Below are positions 1 through 12,400 of a stretch of 64,000 nucleotides of DNA, in pieces; within the stretch, counting starts at the first letter, position 1; every line of letters begins with the position of its first letter. The position numbers and the translations under genes are program-made. Below the pieces are notes generated by a model. The model did no database searches. It was not told the DNA's origin and saw nothing but the letters and a program-made list of their open reading frames with translations. Source of the stretch: Nectonema munidae (taxonomy: Eukaryota > Nematomorpha > Nectonematoida > Nectonematidae); NCBI GenBank assembly GCA_030549495.1, contig JAUIRK010000959.1, forward strand, positions 265,001 to 329,000. Direction: 5' to 3'.

Positions 1-189
1 TGTATCAAAAAAATTTCAAAAAAAAGTAAAGATACGCTTCTAGATGTTTCAGGAACAGTCAAGAAAATCAAGTGGAATAATGCAATGATTTGAATTTAAT
101 TTGAGTTATAGAACAAGAGGAGGTCTTGAAAACCCCCTACCCCTCGTAAATAATAGAGTTGAAATATGTCATAATTCATCATTCAAATG

Positions 190-1700
190 TTAATAGTTTT
201 GTAAATAGTATATTCTATATGAAAAAGCGTATGGGCTTTTTTCTCCATTACTGTGTCCTTCGTGTAACAGTAAAATCGTGTGTCCTGCGAAGGTTAATCT
301 TATAGCTAAAGTTAACCATCTTGAATGATTAACTGGTTCTATTTTCCAGGAAGCAAAACGTGCATTCACTTGTCCTGCTGAAATTCTAATATCATATTCA
401 TACAACAGTCTTTGATCTGAGCTCAAACCTTTTAACACTTCATCTGAAAAATCTGTTTTATCCAAGTCCCCACTTATTTTAAAGAATTGTATTTGGGGTA
501 GTTGATGAATATCCTTTTCGCAGAATTTTTCTAAAGATCCAGGAAATCCTGTTGGACTCAAAGTGCTTCCATCAAAATGTTTGAATATTGCCCTAAACGG
601 AAGTTCATTTTCATGCAGCGAACAGCCTATCATGTGTATTCTGTGACCAACTATTTGTTCTAGTGAAGTTACAAGTCCATTTTTACATCCTGTGTTAATA
701 CTTGTATTCTTTAGAAGTATTGCTTTATGGTATCAAAGTTATCAAACTCTTTCAAAACATCTGCTACTTCTTGAGGAAGATATCTGCCAGTAGCTCCTTT
801 GATTGAAATACTTCGGTGTGTTAAATAAGTTCCTTTTTTATTTCCTTCTTCAACGGTAAAAGTTAAGTGATGCTCAGTTTTTTTCTTTTGAAATTGTTCT
901 TTTACCAATTTCGTTTTTAACTTCAGAATACGATAAAGTTTCTTTATCTATTCTTCCATCTACTCCAATACATATCAATCTTTGTATGCTTTCTTTATGC
1001 ATTTTTTCATTTCTTGATTTCAATTTCCGATTCATCTCAAACGAAGTCAAAATTTGACATCTGAATTTATCTCATCAAAAATATCTTCAGCAAAAAAAAT
1101 ATCATCAGTTTTATCAGATTAAAATTTATCTTTTTGCTTTTCTTTCAAAATTTTGATTTGGTTTTGATCAGTTTGAAGCTTTTTTTTTATTATACTTTAA
1201 GCATGCTTTTCTGTCCACACTTCCCAAATTATATAAACATTTAGAACCAACTTTATCTCTTTGATCTTTTAAATAAGCTCTTTCTTCTAATGGAACCTTT
1301 TTTTTTGGGAGAACAAGTACAAACTATATGCTTTTGTTTACAACTTTTAGTCTTACATTTCACTGTATTGTCATCACAAGAACGAACTGGCAGTTTGCAA
1401 GTACACGCAGAAATGTCAAATAGTTTGTCTAATTTTTCTTCCAAATTTTGTTTTTGTTTACTTGTCAACGACTTTCTATTAATTTCTTTAGCTTGCTTAA
1501 AACAAATTTTATCCACCATTTTAATAATATAATATTCACTATACAAAGGAAGACGTGGATTAATAGAGCCCCATATATTTATAATTTCTTTAGCAATTAT
1601 TTTTGATAACTCAAAATCTTTAATGAAAGGATTGCTATTCTTAAGAAAATAACTTTCTGGTGAGAGGAACTTTTCTTTTAGCCATTTTAAACTTGGGATA
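190..1700 (-). pseudogene. Unclassified transposon-like protein, copy A (decayed)
   Basis: Three minus-strand pieces in order 1700>1205, 1200>711 and 633>190 are parts of one protein. The first holds a Cys-rich block (CTCKLPVRSC ... CKTKSCKQKHIVCTC) followed by a KDQRDKVGS motif. The second has TVEEGNKKGTYLTHRSISI. The third has MIGCSLHENELPFRAIFKHF and, near its end, NHSRWLT. The same block order occurs in copy B at 41.1-47.3 kb, so this is a repeated family. From memory, proteins with CxLHxNELPLRH and HSRWLTTANR motifs are multi-copy and uncharacterised in arthropods and cnidarians; a DDE-type nuclease is possible but unproven. The frame breaks at least twice (around 909-1200 and between 711 and 633), and homology stops near position 190, before the window edge. 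No TIR was found. Confidence 0.6.
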
Positions 1701-1866
1701 AATTAAGACTTAACAACAAAATAAAAATTTTATTTCCTCAAAAAGTTTTAAAATATTTTATCATAATTTTTAAAAAAAATTTTTTACTATATCAAAACTT
1801 AGTTATCTAGACTTGTCCAAAATTAAATTATAAAAATCGACCTCCCTTATTCTATAGCTTCACGAC

Positions 1867-2914
1867 TAGTGATTAAAAACCGGTAAATTTTACCGGTAAT
1901 GAAAAAAAAAAATTTACCGTTACCGATACACTTTTACCGGTAAATTGCAGTGTGCTGTTCATTAGGAAAAAAAAAGATTTTTTTGTTTTATATTTATAAT
2001 ACCAAAATGCCACTGTAAAAAGTGCGTTTAGAATTTTCATTAAAATTTTCTAGTTTAGAATTTTCACATCTTCTTCGTTCTAAACTCGTTCTAAAATTTG
2101 TTTTCCAAACACTACGCGCTTTACAGTGTTTTCGAGCCATCTAATCTCACATATTTAGAAAGCATGTGTTTAGATGGTGATTGTTATACCCATCTCAGAA
2201 ATAAGACTATAGTTTATCGAAACAGCTCTAATTTTTTCATTCTCCTACACTTAAAAGTATTAAAACTTTAGCTGTCAAAATATTTAAAAGATTGTTTCCG
2301 TTAAAAGTAGGTGATCAAGATATGCAACTTACTTGTAATGTAAATTCCAGCTATTCTAATGAATTCAACTTTAGTAATCCCGACTCGATTCTTGAAAGAT
2401 ATCAAAAAGAAGTTTCAAGCAAAAACAAAAAAGTGAAGCTTTCTCAAGGCGATTTGTGTAAAGAAATGAAATTGTTTGAAGTGACCAAAAAAAAAACTGA
2501 AAACCTTGAATTGCTCTACCAGTCTTTGCTAACAATTAAAGCTAACAGTGTAGAATCTGAAAGGGCTATTTCTGCCATTTTATTTCCAAACTTCGTTCTC
2601 AATTAGATCCAAAGACATTAGATGCATTATGCTTTTTGCGTTGTTTTTTTTAAAATAATAAATAAATTTACTTTTACAGTTATCATTGATTTTTAATAAT
2701 ACACAAAAAAAATGTTGTTTTTTTGAAACTCAAGTTAAAAAACGCTATAAAAGATATATATACCAGTTTGTTTTGATCACTTTATGATTTATCATTAATA
2801 TACGTTAAATAATATAAAAACGGTAAAAAACCGGTAACACCGGTAACACCGGTAATGATATTTTGAAGACGGTGATTTACCGGTAATCAAAAATTTGATA
2901 AAGTTTACTCACTA
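1867..2914 (+). mobile_element. hAT element, decayed, with TIRs and 8-bp target duplication
   Basis: The left end reads TAGTGATTAAAA and the right end, reversed, TAGTGAGTAAA, which fits the hAT TAGNG terminus. The flanks are ttcacgac (1859-1866) and gtcacgac (2915-2922), a 7/8 target-site duplication. Both subterminal regions carry many copies of the motif ACCGGTAA (a TTACCGGTAA palindrome in places), as expected of transposase-binding repeats. The interior codes only for the end of a hAT transposase. At 1048 bp it is an internally deleted copy. Confidence 0.85.
2292..2650 (+). pseudogene. hAT transposase C-terminal (dimerisation) fragment
   Basis: The reading frame from 2292 ends in LTIKANSVESERAISAI, the hAT C-terminal dimerisation signature (normally SxxSERxFSxxG). 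The match continues in a second frame as KLRSQLDPKTLDALCFLR up to about 2650, so a frameshift lies near 2580. Only about the last 115 residues remain; a complete hAT transposase has 500-700. It lies inside the TIR-bounded element 1867-2914 and cannot be functional. Confidence 0.75.
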
Positions 2915-3420
2915 GTCACGACATCTCTAATACTAAATTTAAGTCAATTCTTATGATGCTTAAACTTTTGCATTTCTAAACCAATTTTAACATGAAATAC
3001 ACCAAATTAAAGTCTATTTAATGGGCTTTAAAATAATGCAAATCACACATGAAAAATTTATGGTACTAAATTGGAACTTTTTTTCTCCAAAATTGGATAG
3101 TTTTAGCAAAAATATTATTGACTTGACAAAATTTTGAAAGGATGCTATTCATTTTAATGAAATATACTATTATGTTTTAAGGAATTGAAATTGCAAAATA
3201 AATTTTAATTAAACAACAATGATGTGTTTTTAGTAATTGAAATTGCCAAATAGGGAGACATTGATAGACTTTCAGGTTATACAGTTTTCTCTTAAAATTT
3301 GAAAAAAATTAAAAAAAACTCTAGAAAAATCATTCTTCAAAAAAATGCTTAGAAGGAGTACTCACAAATCAGTTTTGCTTTATTTATATTTAATTCTAAA
3401 CTTTTAATACGATTTCTTGT

Positions 3421-6400
3421 CTACTCAGAGCTTATGAAAAAGAAAACACTGATACACGAAGTTTTTAACCTCTGCGTAGACAAAAAACATATAGAATTAA
3501 ATATAAATGAGATGAATCAAGGTTCCTTTCCTCATAATTCGACACAAGTGGTACAATTGTGCCTTTTGATGAAAACACCCAAAGGCACCTTTACCTTTAT
3601 CATTATTATTGTAACTGGTTTACTTTTTTTGGAATACAGCAATAGAACAATTAGAAAAAGTTCTAGGAATTCCATAATCGATAAAGGATTTCATCAACAG
3701 ATGTTGGCAATCAGGAAACAAATCATCATGTTCGGCTCCAAATCTTTGGGAAAATAAATATATGTGGTTATTGAAAGTAAGTATTCTAAAAGAAGTTACA
3801 CGTGTCCCATTTCATGAGCCAGAACTACTACTATATTAAAATCCCTTTGGAAGTGATTAACTCCATAAGCTTTTTCTTTATTGCAAATTTCGTTAATGAA
3901 TGCATGGCCTGAAAAATTATAGGAAATCATTAGCAATCATTAAAAAGAGTTAGTTTACTTAAGATCTTCTATTTGGTATTTTTTACGTTCACTTCGTTCT
4001 TCTTTACTTAGAGATGTTTTTTACTGCTTTGAATTTAGCTGACAATATTTTTTGTGACAAAAAAAGACATTTTAAGAAATGCTAAACAAAAAACGACAAT
4101 TTTAAAGCACGTTTAGTTGAATAATCCATTTTAAACAAATGTATGTGTGCATAATATCAGCATAAAAAATAAACCAAAAAACCTTATTATCCTTTAGATC
4201 GAAAAAAATTCGTTAAGAAAAAGAGTAGCGTACTATTCAAAATTGTACATCGCGTACTCTAAAGTAAAAAAAAAAAATTCTAAAGTGTTTTATCTAAAGT
4301 AAAAAATATCGAGCTTTAAGTGAAAAAGAACGAAGTTCAAATATAGAAAACACCAACTTAAAAGGAGAACGAAAAGTAAAAAAAGACGAACTAAATGCGA
4401 ACTTGAAGTGAAGAGGGAAAAGTAAACTAAGACTTTTAAACTGTTCATAAATTAGTAAGTTTATTAAACGAAAAGTTAGATTCGTGATTTTGCTATCTCA
4501 CAATTGTTTCTAAACTTCGTATAAGTAGAAGTTGTCGTGATTATTTCCTATTTTTATTATTGCAAAATTTAGTTGTGAGTAGATTTTCTCTAATCCCAAA
4601 ATATATACCTTGTTTTACCTTTAAGTTTATACCTTTCAGCCATAATGGGACACTGATGTCCCAAACAAAAAAATTAAAATGAAAAAAAATGAGCAAGTTA
4701 CGTGCAAGTTAACGCAACTTTTTAGCAATATAACCTTCATTTCAATTTAATTATATCAAAATTTTGAATTTTTTTTCAAATTTTTCTCTCAAAATCGTTT
4801 TTACAAAGTGGAAAAAATATGTAACCAAGTTGTAAGTTTGCTCCACCTTTTTATATTTCAGATTATTTTTATAATTCTTTTTTCTAATATAAATAAATAA
4901 ATAAAAAAAAATAAAAAAAAATATTTAACAAGATATCTTGGTGAAAAATATCTCCTGGATAAAAAAAGGGTAATGTTGCACTATCCGTGCATAGATAAAC
5001 GTCTTTCCTATGCAATTGGCTTTTTATCGATGCACGGATATGCACGGTACTATATTTTATCAATGCACGGATAGTGCAACCAAAAAAAGTTTAAATGTAA
5101 CAACCATTAAAACTTTTAATCCATTTTCTAATAAATGAAATTTTTTTTGAAAGTTAAATTTTTTTCCTTATGTGCACAGTGGGACACTGGTGTCCCATAT
5201 CAATTTACAGGGTCAATGACATTTAATTTCAAAAATGCTTCAATTTTGTCTTAGTTATATTACAGGAAGATTTTTTAAAAAGGTTTCACATCATTTTCAC
5301 TGCGGAACTTGTTCTGTGCCTGAAAGGGCTAACGCTCTTCTCCTATATTCTAAAAAAGAAAAGAAAGGTTTGATGTAAATCTTGATTCTTACCAGTTTCT
5401 GGCTTTGTTGAATTAGGATACTTCAAATTTCTTAAAAAAGTCCTATATTTTTGATATTAATTAAGAAAAATGATTTTACGGAGAATTCAAAATGATGAGA
5501 TCGCATTCAGGATGAGACTTCATTAATCCACTCTCTTGAAATTCAATTAAAGAATTTATGAGTTCTTCTGTGAAAATTTCTCCCTAAAACACGAAATATA
5601 AATATATAAAACATACATTGACGGTGCTAAAAAGGAGCTTCAGCCTCCACTGTATTTTAGACAACGGCAAAAATCCTCTCCTATATTGATCTTATATGGC
5701 AGAGGTGTCCAAGAAGACGCCCGCGGTCGACTAGTCGACCGCCAAGCTCAAAAAAGTAGACCTCAAGTAGTTTATAAACAATTAAGGAATAAACCAGAAA
5801 TTAATTGTTGGATCAATTTTTTTCTTATGAATTTCCGTTTCTATCATATTATCTATGTGAATGTTTCATGAAGTTGCATTTTCCCAATTTTTCGCATAGT
5901 TAATAATCAATCATATTGATAAAGATTTCTTATTTTAGGCTAAAATTTTTCTATGCGCAACATCACACTTCCCTTCCATAAATAATCCTCATATTTTTCA
6001 AGATGATGAGGAAATTAAGGACATTGTATTATCATTATATGTTGGCTATGACAACTATATGTTGCAAACCTATGTATTTATGTTACCAATTAAGAGCTTT
6101 GAGAAGCGTATATTATTTCGGTGGTATGCTATTTATTTAACTTTGATTATCTTTTCATCATGCAGTAGAATTGGTCTGATTGATGATATAAATTTAAAAA
6201 TCACCTATAAAATTTTGCTTGTCTTTGTAATTGCATTAAATTTATAAATTAGTCTTTTTTTCGGTAAAAAGTTTTTACGCTTACAATGCAAAATGTCAAA
6301 TTTGTTTATTCTTTAATGATTCCTGGTCAAAACGTACGAAAACAAAACGTCTAAAAACTAAAACATTTGAAGAAAAACGTCCAAAGGCAATACATCCTAT

Positions 6401-9400
6401 GTCCAAAATATCTTGAAATCTAAACGAGTTAAGAGTTCTAAACAATTCAGTTTAAGCTTTTTGGTTTTAGAACTCTTTAATTCTAAGATGTTTAGATTTT
6501 AAGACTTTTTGGATTTCACACGCATTTTTTTCGGACGTTTTGGTTTTGGAAGTTTTGGTTTTAGGACGTTTTCGTCTCGGACATTTTGGTTTTCGACGTT
6601 GCGACTATGAAGCTTTTTAAATATTTTTAGAATTCTTTTAGACATATTGTGACACTAAGACATTTAGTAGAACTGTTTTTTCGGTATATCGAAATGATTA
6701 AAAAAAAATTTACTTTTATGACTACAATTTTCAAAAAAAAATTTTTTTTAAAGTTTGAAATAGGAAAATTATATTAAATTTAATCTTATGTAATAAAACA
6801 ATAATTTATAATTTAAAGGAAAAGTATTAAGTAGAATTTTTTGATGTGTATATTTTGTGAGATCTATTAAGAAACATTTTTTTAATCTACTTATAATTTA
6901 ATTTTTTTTTGTTAATTCAGTGTCTCATTTTGCCTTACTGAACAATAGTAACCATATGCAAGTTTCTATGAAAGTTGAATATAAAAAATTCTAATTTGTG
7001 TTTATAGCAACCTTTGAAGTCAATGTTAAAAAAATTCTAATTTAGTCTTTTTATATGCACATGTGACACATTTACTATAATGAACAGGGGCGCACATCCT
7101 CAAAATTATTGGGGGGGGGGGGGGGGGGCGAAATTTTTTTGTTGCAATTTTCAAAATTAGTGGTCTGGAAATATCACGGGAGACCAAATATTCAAGCAAT
7201 CGTTTAAAATAGAGTGTATTCAGCGCATACCTAAATTTATAAAACTACTTTATATTTTTTTTTTACAAATTTGGTGAATTTAAATACTATACTTCCAGCG
7301 AAAATATTTTAATTAAATTTGCATATCGAATATGGTGCGCAGAAAAAATGCCCCCGGAAAAAATGCCCCAATTAAAAAGTAGGAACCCCCAGTAAAAATG
7401 CAACCGAAAAAAATGCCCCAATTTAAAATTAGGAAAAAATGCCCCAACACAAAAAATTTCAAAAAATTATTAATTAAAATTAAAAAAAAATTTTTTTTTA
7501 AAAAAGATGTCAAATAAAGATTTTTTGTAAAAAAAAAAGTTAACTTTTCATCTAAAACATTTAAAATTTAATTAAAGTAAACTAAAAAACTCAGCATAGG
7601 AAAATTTTTTAAATACAAAAAAAAATTATAAAACAGCAAATATTTTTGGACTTTGTGTTTATCAGAACACTTTCTAAATATAATTTGTGTTTTAACTGAT
7701 TTTAAGAACACATTCCCACAAATCTGCACCTTTGCTATTGTTTTCAAGAATTTTATAAAGAAAAAAACCCTATAGATTAAGAAATTTTAGAAATTTAGCC
7801 TTTCGTGGTACCAAATAAAAATATTTATATAATTTAAAAAAATCATGAAAATCAAAAATTAGGGGGCATTTTTTCCTACTTTTTAATTGGGGCATTTTTA
7901 CCTACAACCATCGAATATACACTAGTTTAAAAAAATCCAAAATTGTTAGGGGGTGGAATAGGCTTTTCATTTGAAAAATGAAGTAGTCTACCAGGCACAT
8001 TACGGGAATTGATGAAAGGATATTTGATTCATAGAGAAAACAAATAACTGAAGGTTGGATAGTTTTATATGAGTGAATGTAGTCTAAAGGCAAAGAGTCT
8101 ACTAGACACCCTGCGATGTTTATATGAAAAAATGTGATTGATTCAGGGGCAAGGGTATAAAACGAAGTTATAATTGTGCAAACAAAAATAAAACAAAAAA
8201 TTAAGATTGCATTATTTCATTTTACTCAGCATCATTCAAAAATAGTTTAAAAGCTAAATTGATACAAGCTACAAAAATCTACAAAAAGTAAAATAACTTT
8301 TAACATTTTGCAATGATTTGCCTTTTATAATAACTTTTAAGGAAAAAAAGTTATAGAGCTACAAAAAAAAACTAAAAAAATTTTAGAGCATAACTTAAGT
8401 TTTTTGAAAACTAATTTGACGTATATCCCCTAGTTTATATGAACCACCGATGATCTATGGGTGGCATGACAGGTTGGTTGAGATGATGGACTTAGCACGG
8501 AAGCCTCTTGATTCGATTCCTCATCGATACGAATTTGTTCATAATTTGACATAAGCGGTGCATCAGTGCCTTGTCAACAAAAATACACCCGCTGTACCTT
8601 ACCTTTTACTTAAAATTGAAAAATTTGCTACATAATTAACATAAGAGAGAAAGGAAAGAAAATAAACTAATAAATCAATTTTCACTATTTTAAAATGGGA
8701 CCGTCTGTTCTCAGAATAATTTCAAAATAATAGGAGGCATAAAGATTTAGAGTTTATTTGATATTTTCAAATTTTTATAAACAGCAAAAGCCAACATTTA
8801 AGTAGCTAGCCCTTTTAATTAAAAAATTATTTAATCTAACGGTCGATAGACATTTCGTCCCAAAAACAATTTGCCCCTGGACAAATTGTCTCATAGGCTA
8901 TTTGTTTCATCCATCTTTGCTTATTAAATGTGTAAAAATATTAAAAAATTTTATATTCTTGTTTATTTTATCTCTATTAAATTATTTCAAATTAATCATT
9001 TTATCTCTTAATTTTTTAGAATTGTCCATGAGACAAAATATCTTATGAAAATAACGGGGCGAATTGTCCATGAAACAAAATGTCTTATGAAAATAATGGG
9101 GCGAATTGTCCATGGGACGAACTGTCTTATGAAAATAATGGAGCGAATTGTCCATGGGACGAACTGTCTTATGAAAATAATGGGGCGAAATGTCCGAGGA
9201 CCAAACTAACATAAATCAAAGTATACGAGAAAAGAAAACCATTGCGTTTTTTTTGAATATTTGTCTACAAATAAAATTCAGTAAAAATATCGAAACAAAA
9301 CGTTTCAGTTGTTAAAAATGTACTTGATCTATTATTTATGACAGCTCTCAGAATTTTATTTGTAGACAATATAAAACCTGTGAAAGAAGAGAGAAAGACT

Positions 9401-12400
9401 GGAGGTTTGCGACGTGGAATGTAGGATCGATGACGGGCAAGTCCTTTGAATTGATAGAAGAAATGAAGAAGAGAAGTATTGAAGTAATGTGTGTACAGGA
9501 AACAAGATGGGGAGGAAATGCAGCAAAGGAAATAGGGGAAGGCTACAAGTTATTTTATAGTGGAAGCGCAAATAAAAAGAATGGAGTAGGTATCATATGT
9601 TCGCACAGGTGCAAGAATAAAGTAGTGGAAGTGAGAAGAGAAGGAGATAGACTAATTCGGGTCAAACTAGCTGAAAGGAATGGATTAGTTAACATTATAT
9701 CGGCATACGCACCACAAAACGGATGCAAAGAAGAGGAAAAAGAAGACTTTAGAGCTAGATTAGGAGAAATGATTGAGCAAGTTAAAGATGATGAAGTATT
9801 GTTAGTGGGAGGGGATTTGAATGGACACGTTGGAGAAAATGGTGACGATTTTAAACGAGTGCATGGAGGTTATGGATACGGAAAAAGAAATGAAGAGGGC
9901 GAAAAGATTCTAGATTTTAGTGAAAGAAATGAACTAACTGTCTGCAATACAATGTATAGAAAGAAGAGAGATCATTTGATTACCTATACAAGTGGAGACA
10001 AAAAAAGCCAAATCGATTTTATTTTGGTGAGACAGAAGGATGTGAAAAATTTGAAGGATTGTAAAGCTATACCAGGAAGTGAAATTGTGAACCAACACAA
10101 ATTAGTTGTGCTAGACCGGTATAAAAACAGGACATATAAAGAATACGTAAAAAAAGAAAATAAATTTAAGATGTGGAAATTGAAAGAAATTGAAACAAAG
10201 GAGGAATTTAAAAAGGCTATAAAAAAGGTGAGTGCAAATATAAAAATGAGAGATGATGTGGAGGAAATGTGGAGAAAAATAAAGACGAATTTAATTTCAG
10301 TGAGCGAAGTAGTCTTAGGACGAATTAAGGCTGAAGGAAGTAAACGAAAGGAAACATGGTGGTGGAAAGAAGAATTAAGAAAGGTACTGAAAGAGAAAAA
10401 AGCGGCTTACAAAAAATGGAAAAAATCAAAATCGATAGAAGACAAGGAGTTTTATGGAGTAAAGAAAAGAGAAGCAAAAAAGTGTGTCGCGAGTGCAAAA
10501 TTTAAAGAAAGCCAAAAACTTTATAAGGACTTCAATACAAAAGAAGGCGTAACTCAGATATACAAAATTGCAAAAACAAAACAGAAAGAAACTCAAGAAA
10601 TTGGAAAAGTGAATATTATTAAGGATGAAGAGGGAAAAATAATATTTAGTGCTGAAGGAGTTAAGAATAGATGGGCAGAATATTTTGAAGAACTTATGAA
10701 TAAAGAAAATAAAAAGGATGATCTAGAGAAAGCTTTGAAGGTTGAGGGCCCAGAAAAGGAAATTGATGAAGATGAAATTTTGGAACAAATACAAAATATG
10801 AAGAATTTCAAAGCACCAGGATTAAGTGAAGTTAGCAGCGATATGATTAAAGCAGGAGGACGTGATACCATAACATGGACAGTGAAATTGCTGAAGAAGA
10901 TATGGTCAGAGGAAAAAATACCGGAGGATTGGAGAAAAAGTGTGTTAGTGCCTATTTGGAAGAAGAAAGGAGATATATTGCAATGTAGCAGTTATAGGGG
11001 AGTGAAGCTACTAGAACACGGACTGAAAATTTTAGAGAGAATCATAGACAAACGAATTAGATCGGTGATTAAGATAGACAAAAAAACAGTTTGGTTTCAT
11101 GCCTGGAAAGAGTGCAATAGATGCGATTTTCATTACGAAGCAAATAATAGAAAAGAAGATTGAAGGCAATCAATCAGTTTTTGTGGTTTTGTAGATTTAG
11201 AAAAAGCTTATGATACTGTTCCCAGAAAAGTAGTTTTTTGGTGTTTGCGTAGAAAGGGAGTATCAGAAAAATTAGTGAGATTAATCAAAGAAATGTATAA
11301 AAACTCAAAGACATGCATCAAAACGACCGAAGGATTGTCAAGGGAATTTGAAGTAAAAACAGGTTTACATCAAGGTTCAGCATTAATCCATTATTGTTTG
11401 CGCTGGTTATCGATGAGCTTTCAAAGCATTTAAGGAAAGAAGAACTATGGGAAATTTTATTCGCAGATGACTTGGCGGTAACAGAGCGAAGTAAGTTGCG
11501 ATGGTACGGGCATATTTTAAGGAAAAAAGAAGAGGATCCAGTACGTCAAGTGATGGAAAAAGGAGTGGATGGCAAAAGAAGCAGAGGAAGACAGCGAAAA
11601 AGATGGAAAGATGGGCTAAAAGAAAAACTCCAGGAGCTTGGGCTAGATGAAAAAGATGCACTCAACAGAAAATTGTGGAGAGAAAGAATCAAAGCCACCG
11701 ACCCCCAACTAGGGGATAAGGTGTAGATGAAGAAGAAGAAGAAGATTGAATCTATATTGTACATATGGATTCCATGTGGCAAAATTTCAAAAGGCTATGT
11801 CATGTGTAACTCAAGTTCAAATTCATAGATTATTTATCACTGTCTTATCCTATTCATAAAGAAAACTATCTCAAAATTTTGAAAAGAAGTATGATTTTTT
11901 TTTCGTGTTTTGTAAATAAGACTTAAGTAGTTTGGCAAACCCACGTAAGTTTTGTTGTTACTGGGTACGGAACGGAGACAACGAAAAGTGAGGAAAAGTA
12001 TATGCATAAGTAAGGAAAAGCACAAGTGTTTTTGCAAATTATCTCACAAAAAAATCACGTTGAGTGAATTTATCGCTATAAGTACGAAGAAATCGTGTAT
12101 ATTTTGAAGATTCATTCAAACAAAATATCATTATGAGAGAACAAAATTTTGAAAGAAGGGCCTTCCGATAACCTTCAGCCTGTTTAATTTTTATGAAGGC
12201 ATTTGTCCACACATTCACTGTAGACCCATGTATTTGCTGGGTAGTTGCGTTGAATTCGATCTTCTTTTTCTTTTTCTCTTATAATCATAACGCTCATTCA
12301 CCATTATTTAACTACGGCATAGGACTGCAAATATCACTAAAAAGAATTCTAGACCTTTCAGTTTTTATATAAACTATTTTAAGTAGCGAGGTTTCTTTTT

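Larger units (their letters stand above)
9328..11746 (+). mobile_element. RTE-type LINE (endonuclease-reverse transcriptase), damaged
   Basis: The frame is open from 9328 and reads RFATWNVGSMTGKS; an ATG at 9430 is inside the endonuclease. The APE-type endonuclease shows VMCVQETRWGG, LVGGDLNGHVG, SQIDFILVR and NQHKLVVLD. The reverse transcriptase follows (WRKSVLVPIWKKKGD, SSYRGVKLLEHGLKILERII). Frameshifts near 11095 and 11190 interrupt FGFMPGKSA...GFVDLEKAYDTVP. After LHQGSA another shift leads to FADDLAV, which is joined directly to KLRWYGHILRK...GRPK-like tail, so roughly 180 residues of palm, thumb and connection are missing. The element ends in (GAA)n at 11728-11746, the short simple-repeat tail usual for RTE. 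It lies in the large metalloprotease intron on the opposite strand. Not active. Confidence 0.85.

Noticed and set aside
8455-8530. A tRNA gene
   Set aside because: A and B boxes are present, but acceptor and anticodon stems do not pair and the sequence continues into a repeated SINE body.
8982-9212. ORF with 14-residue repeats (MDNSxxYFHKT)
   Set aside because: Product of a 42-bp minisatellite inside a MULE MITE; 42 is a multiple of three, so any open frame repeats.
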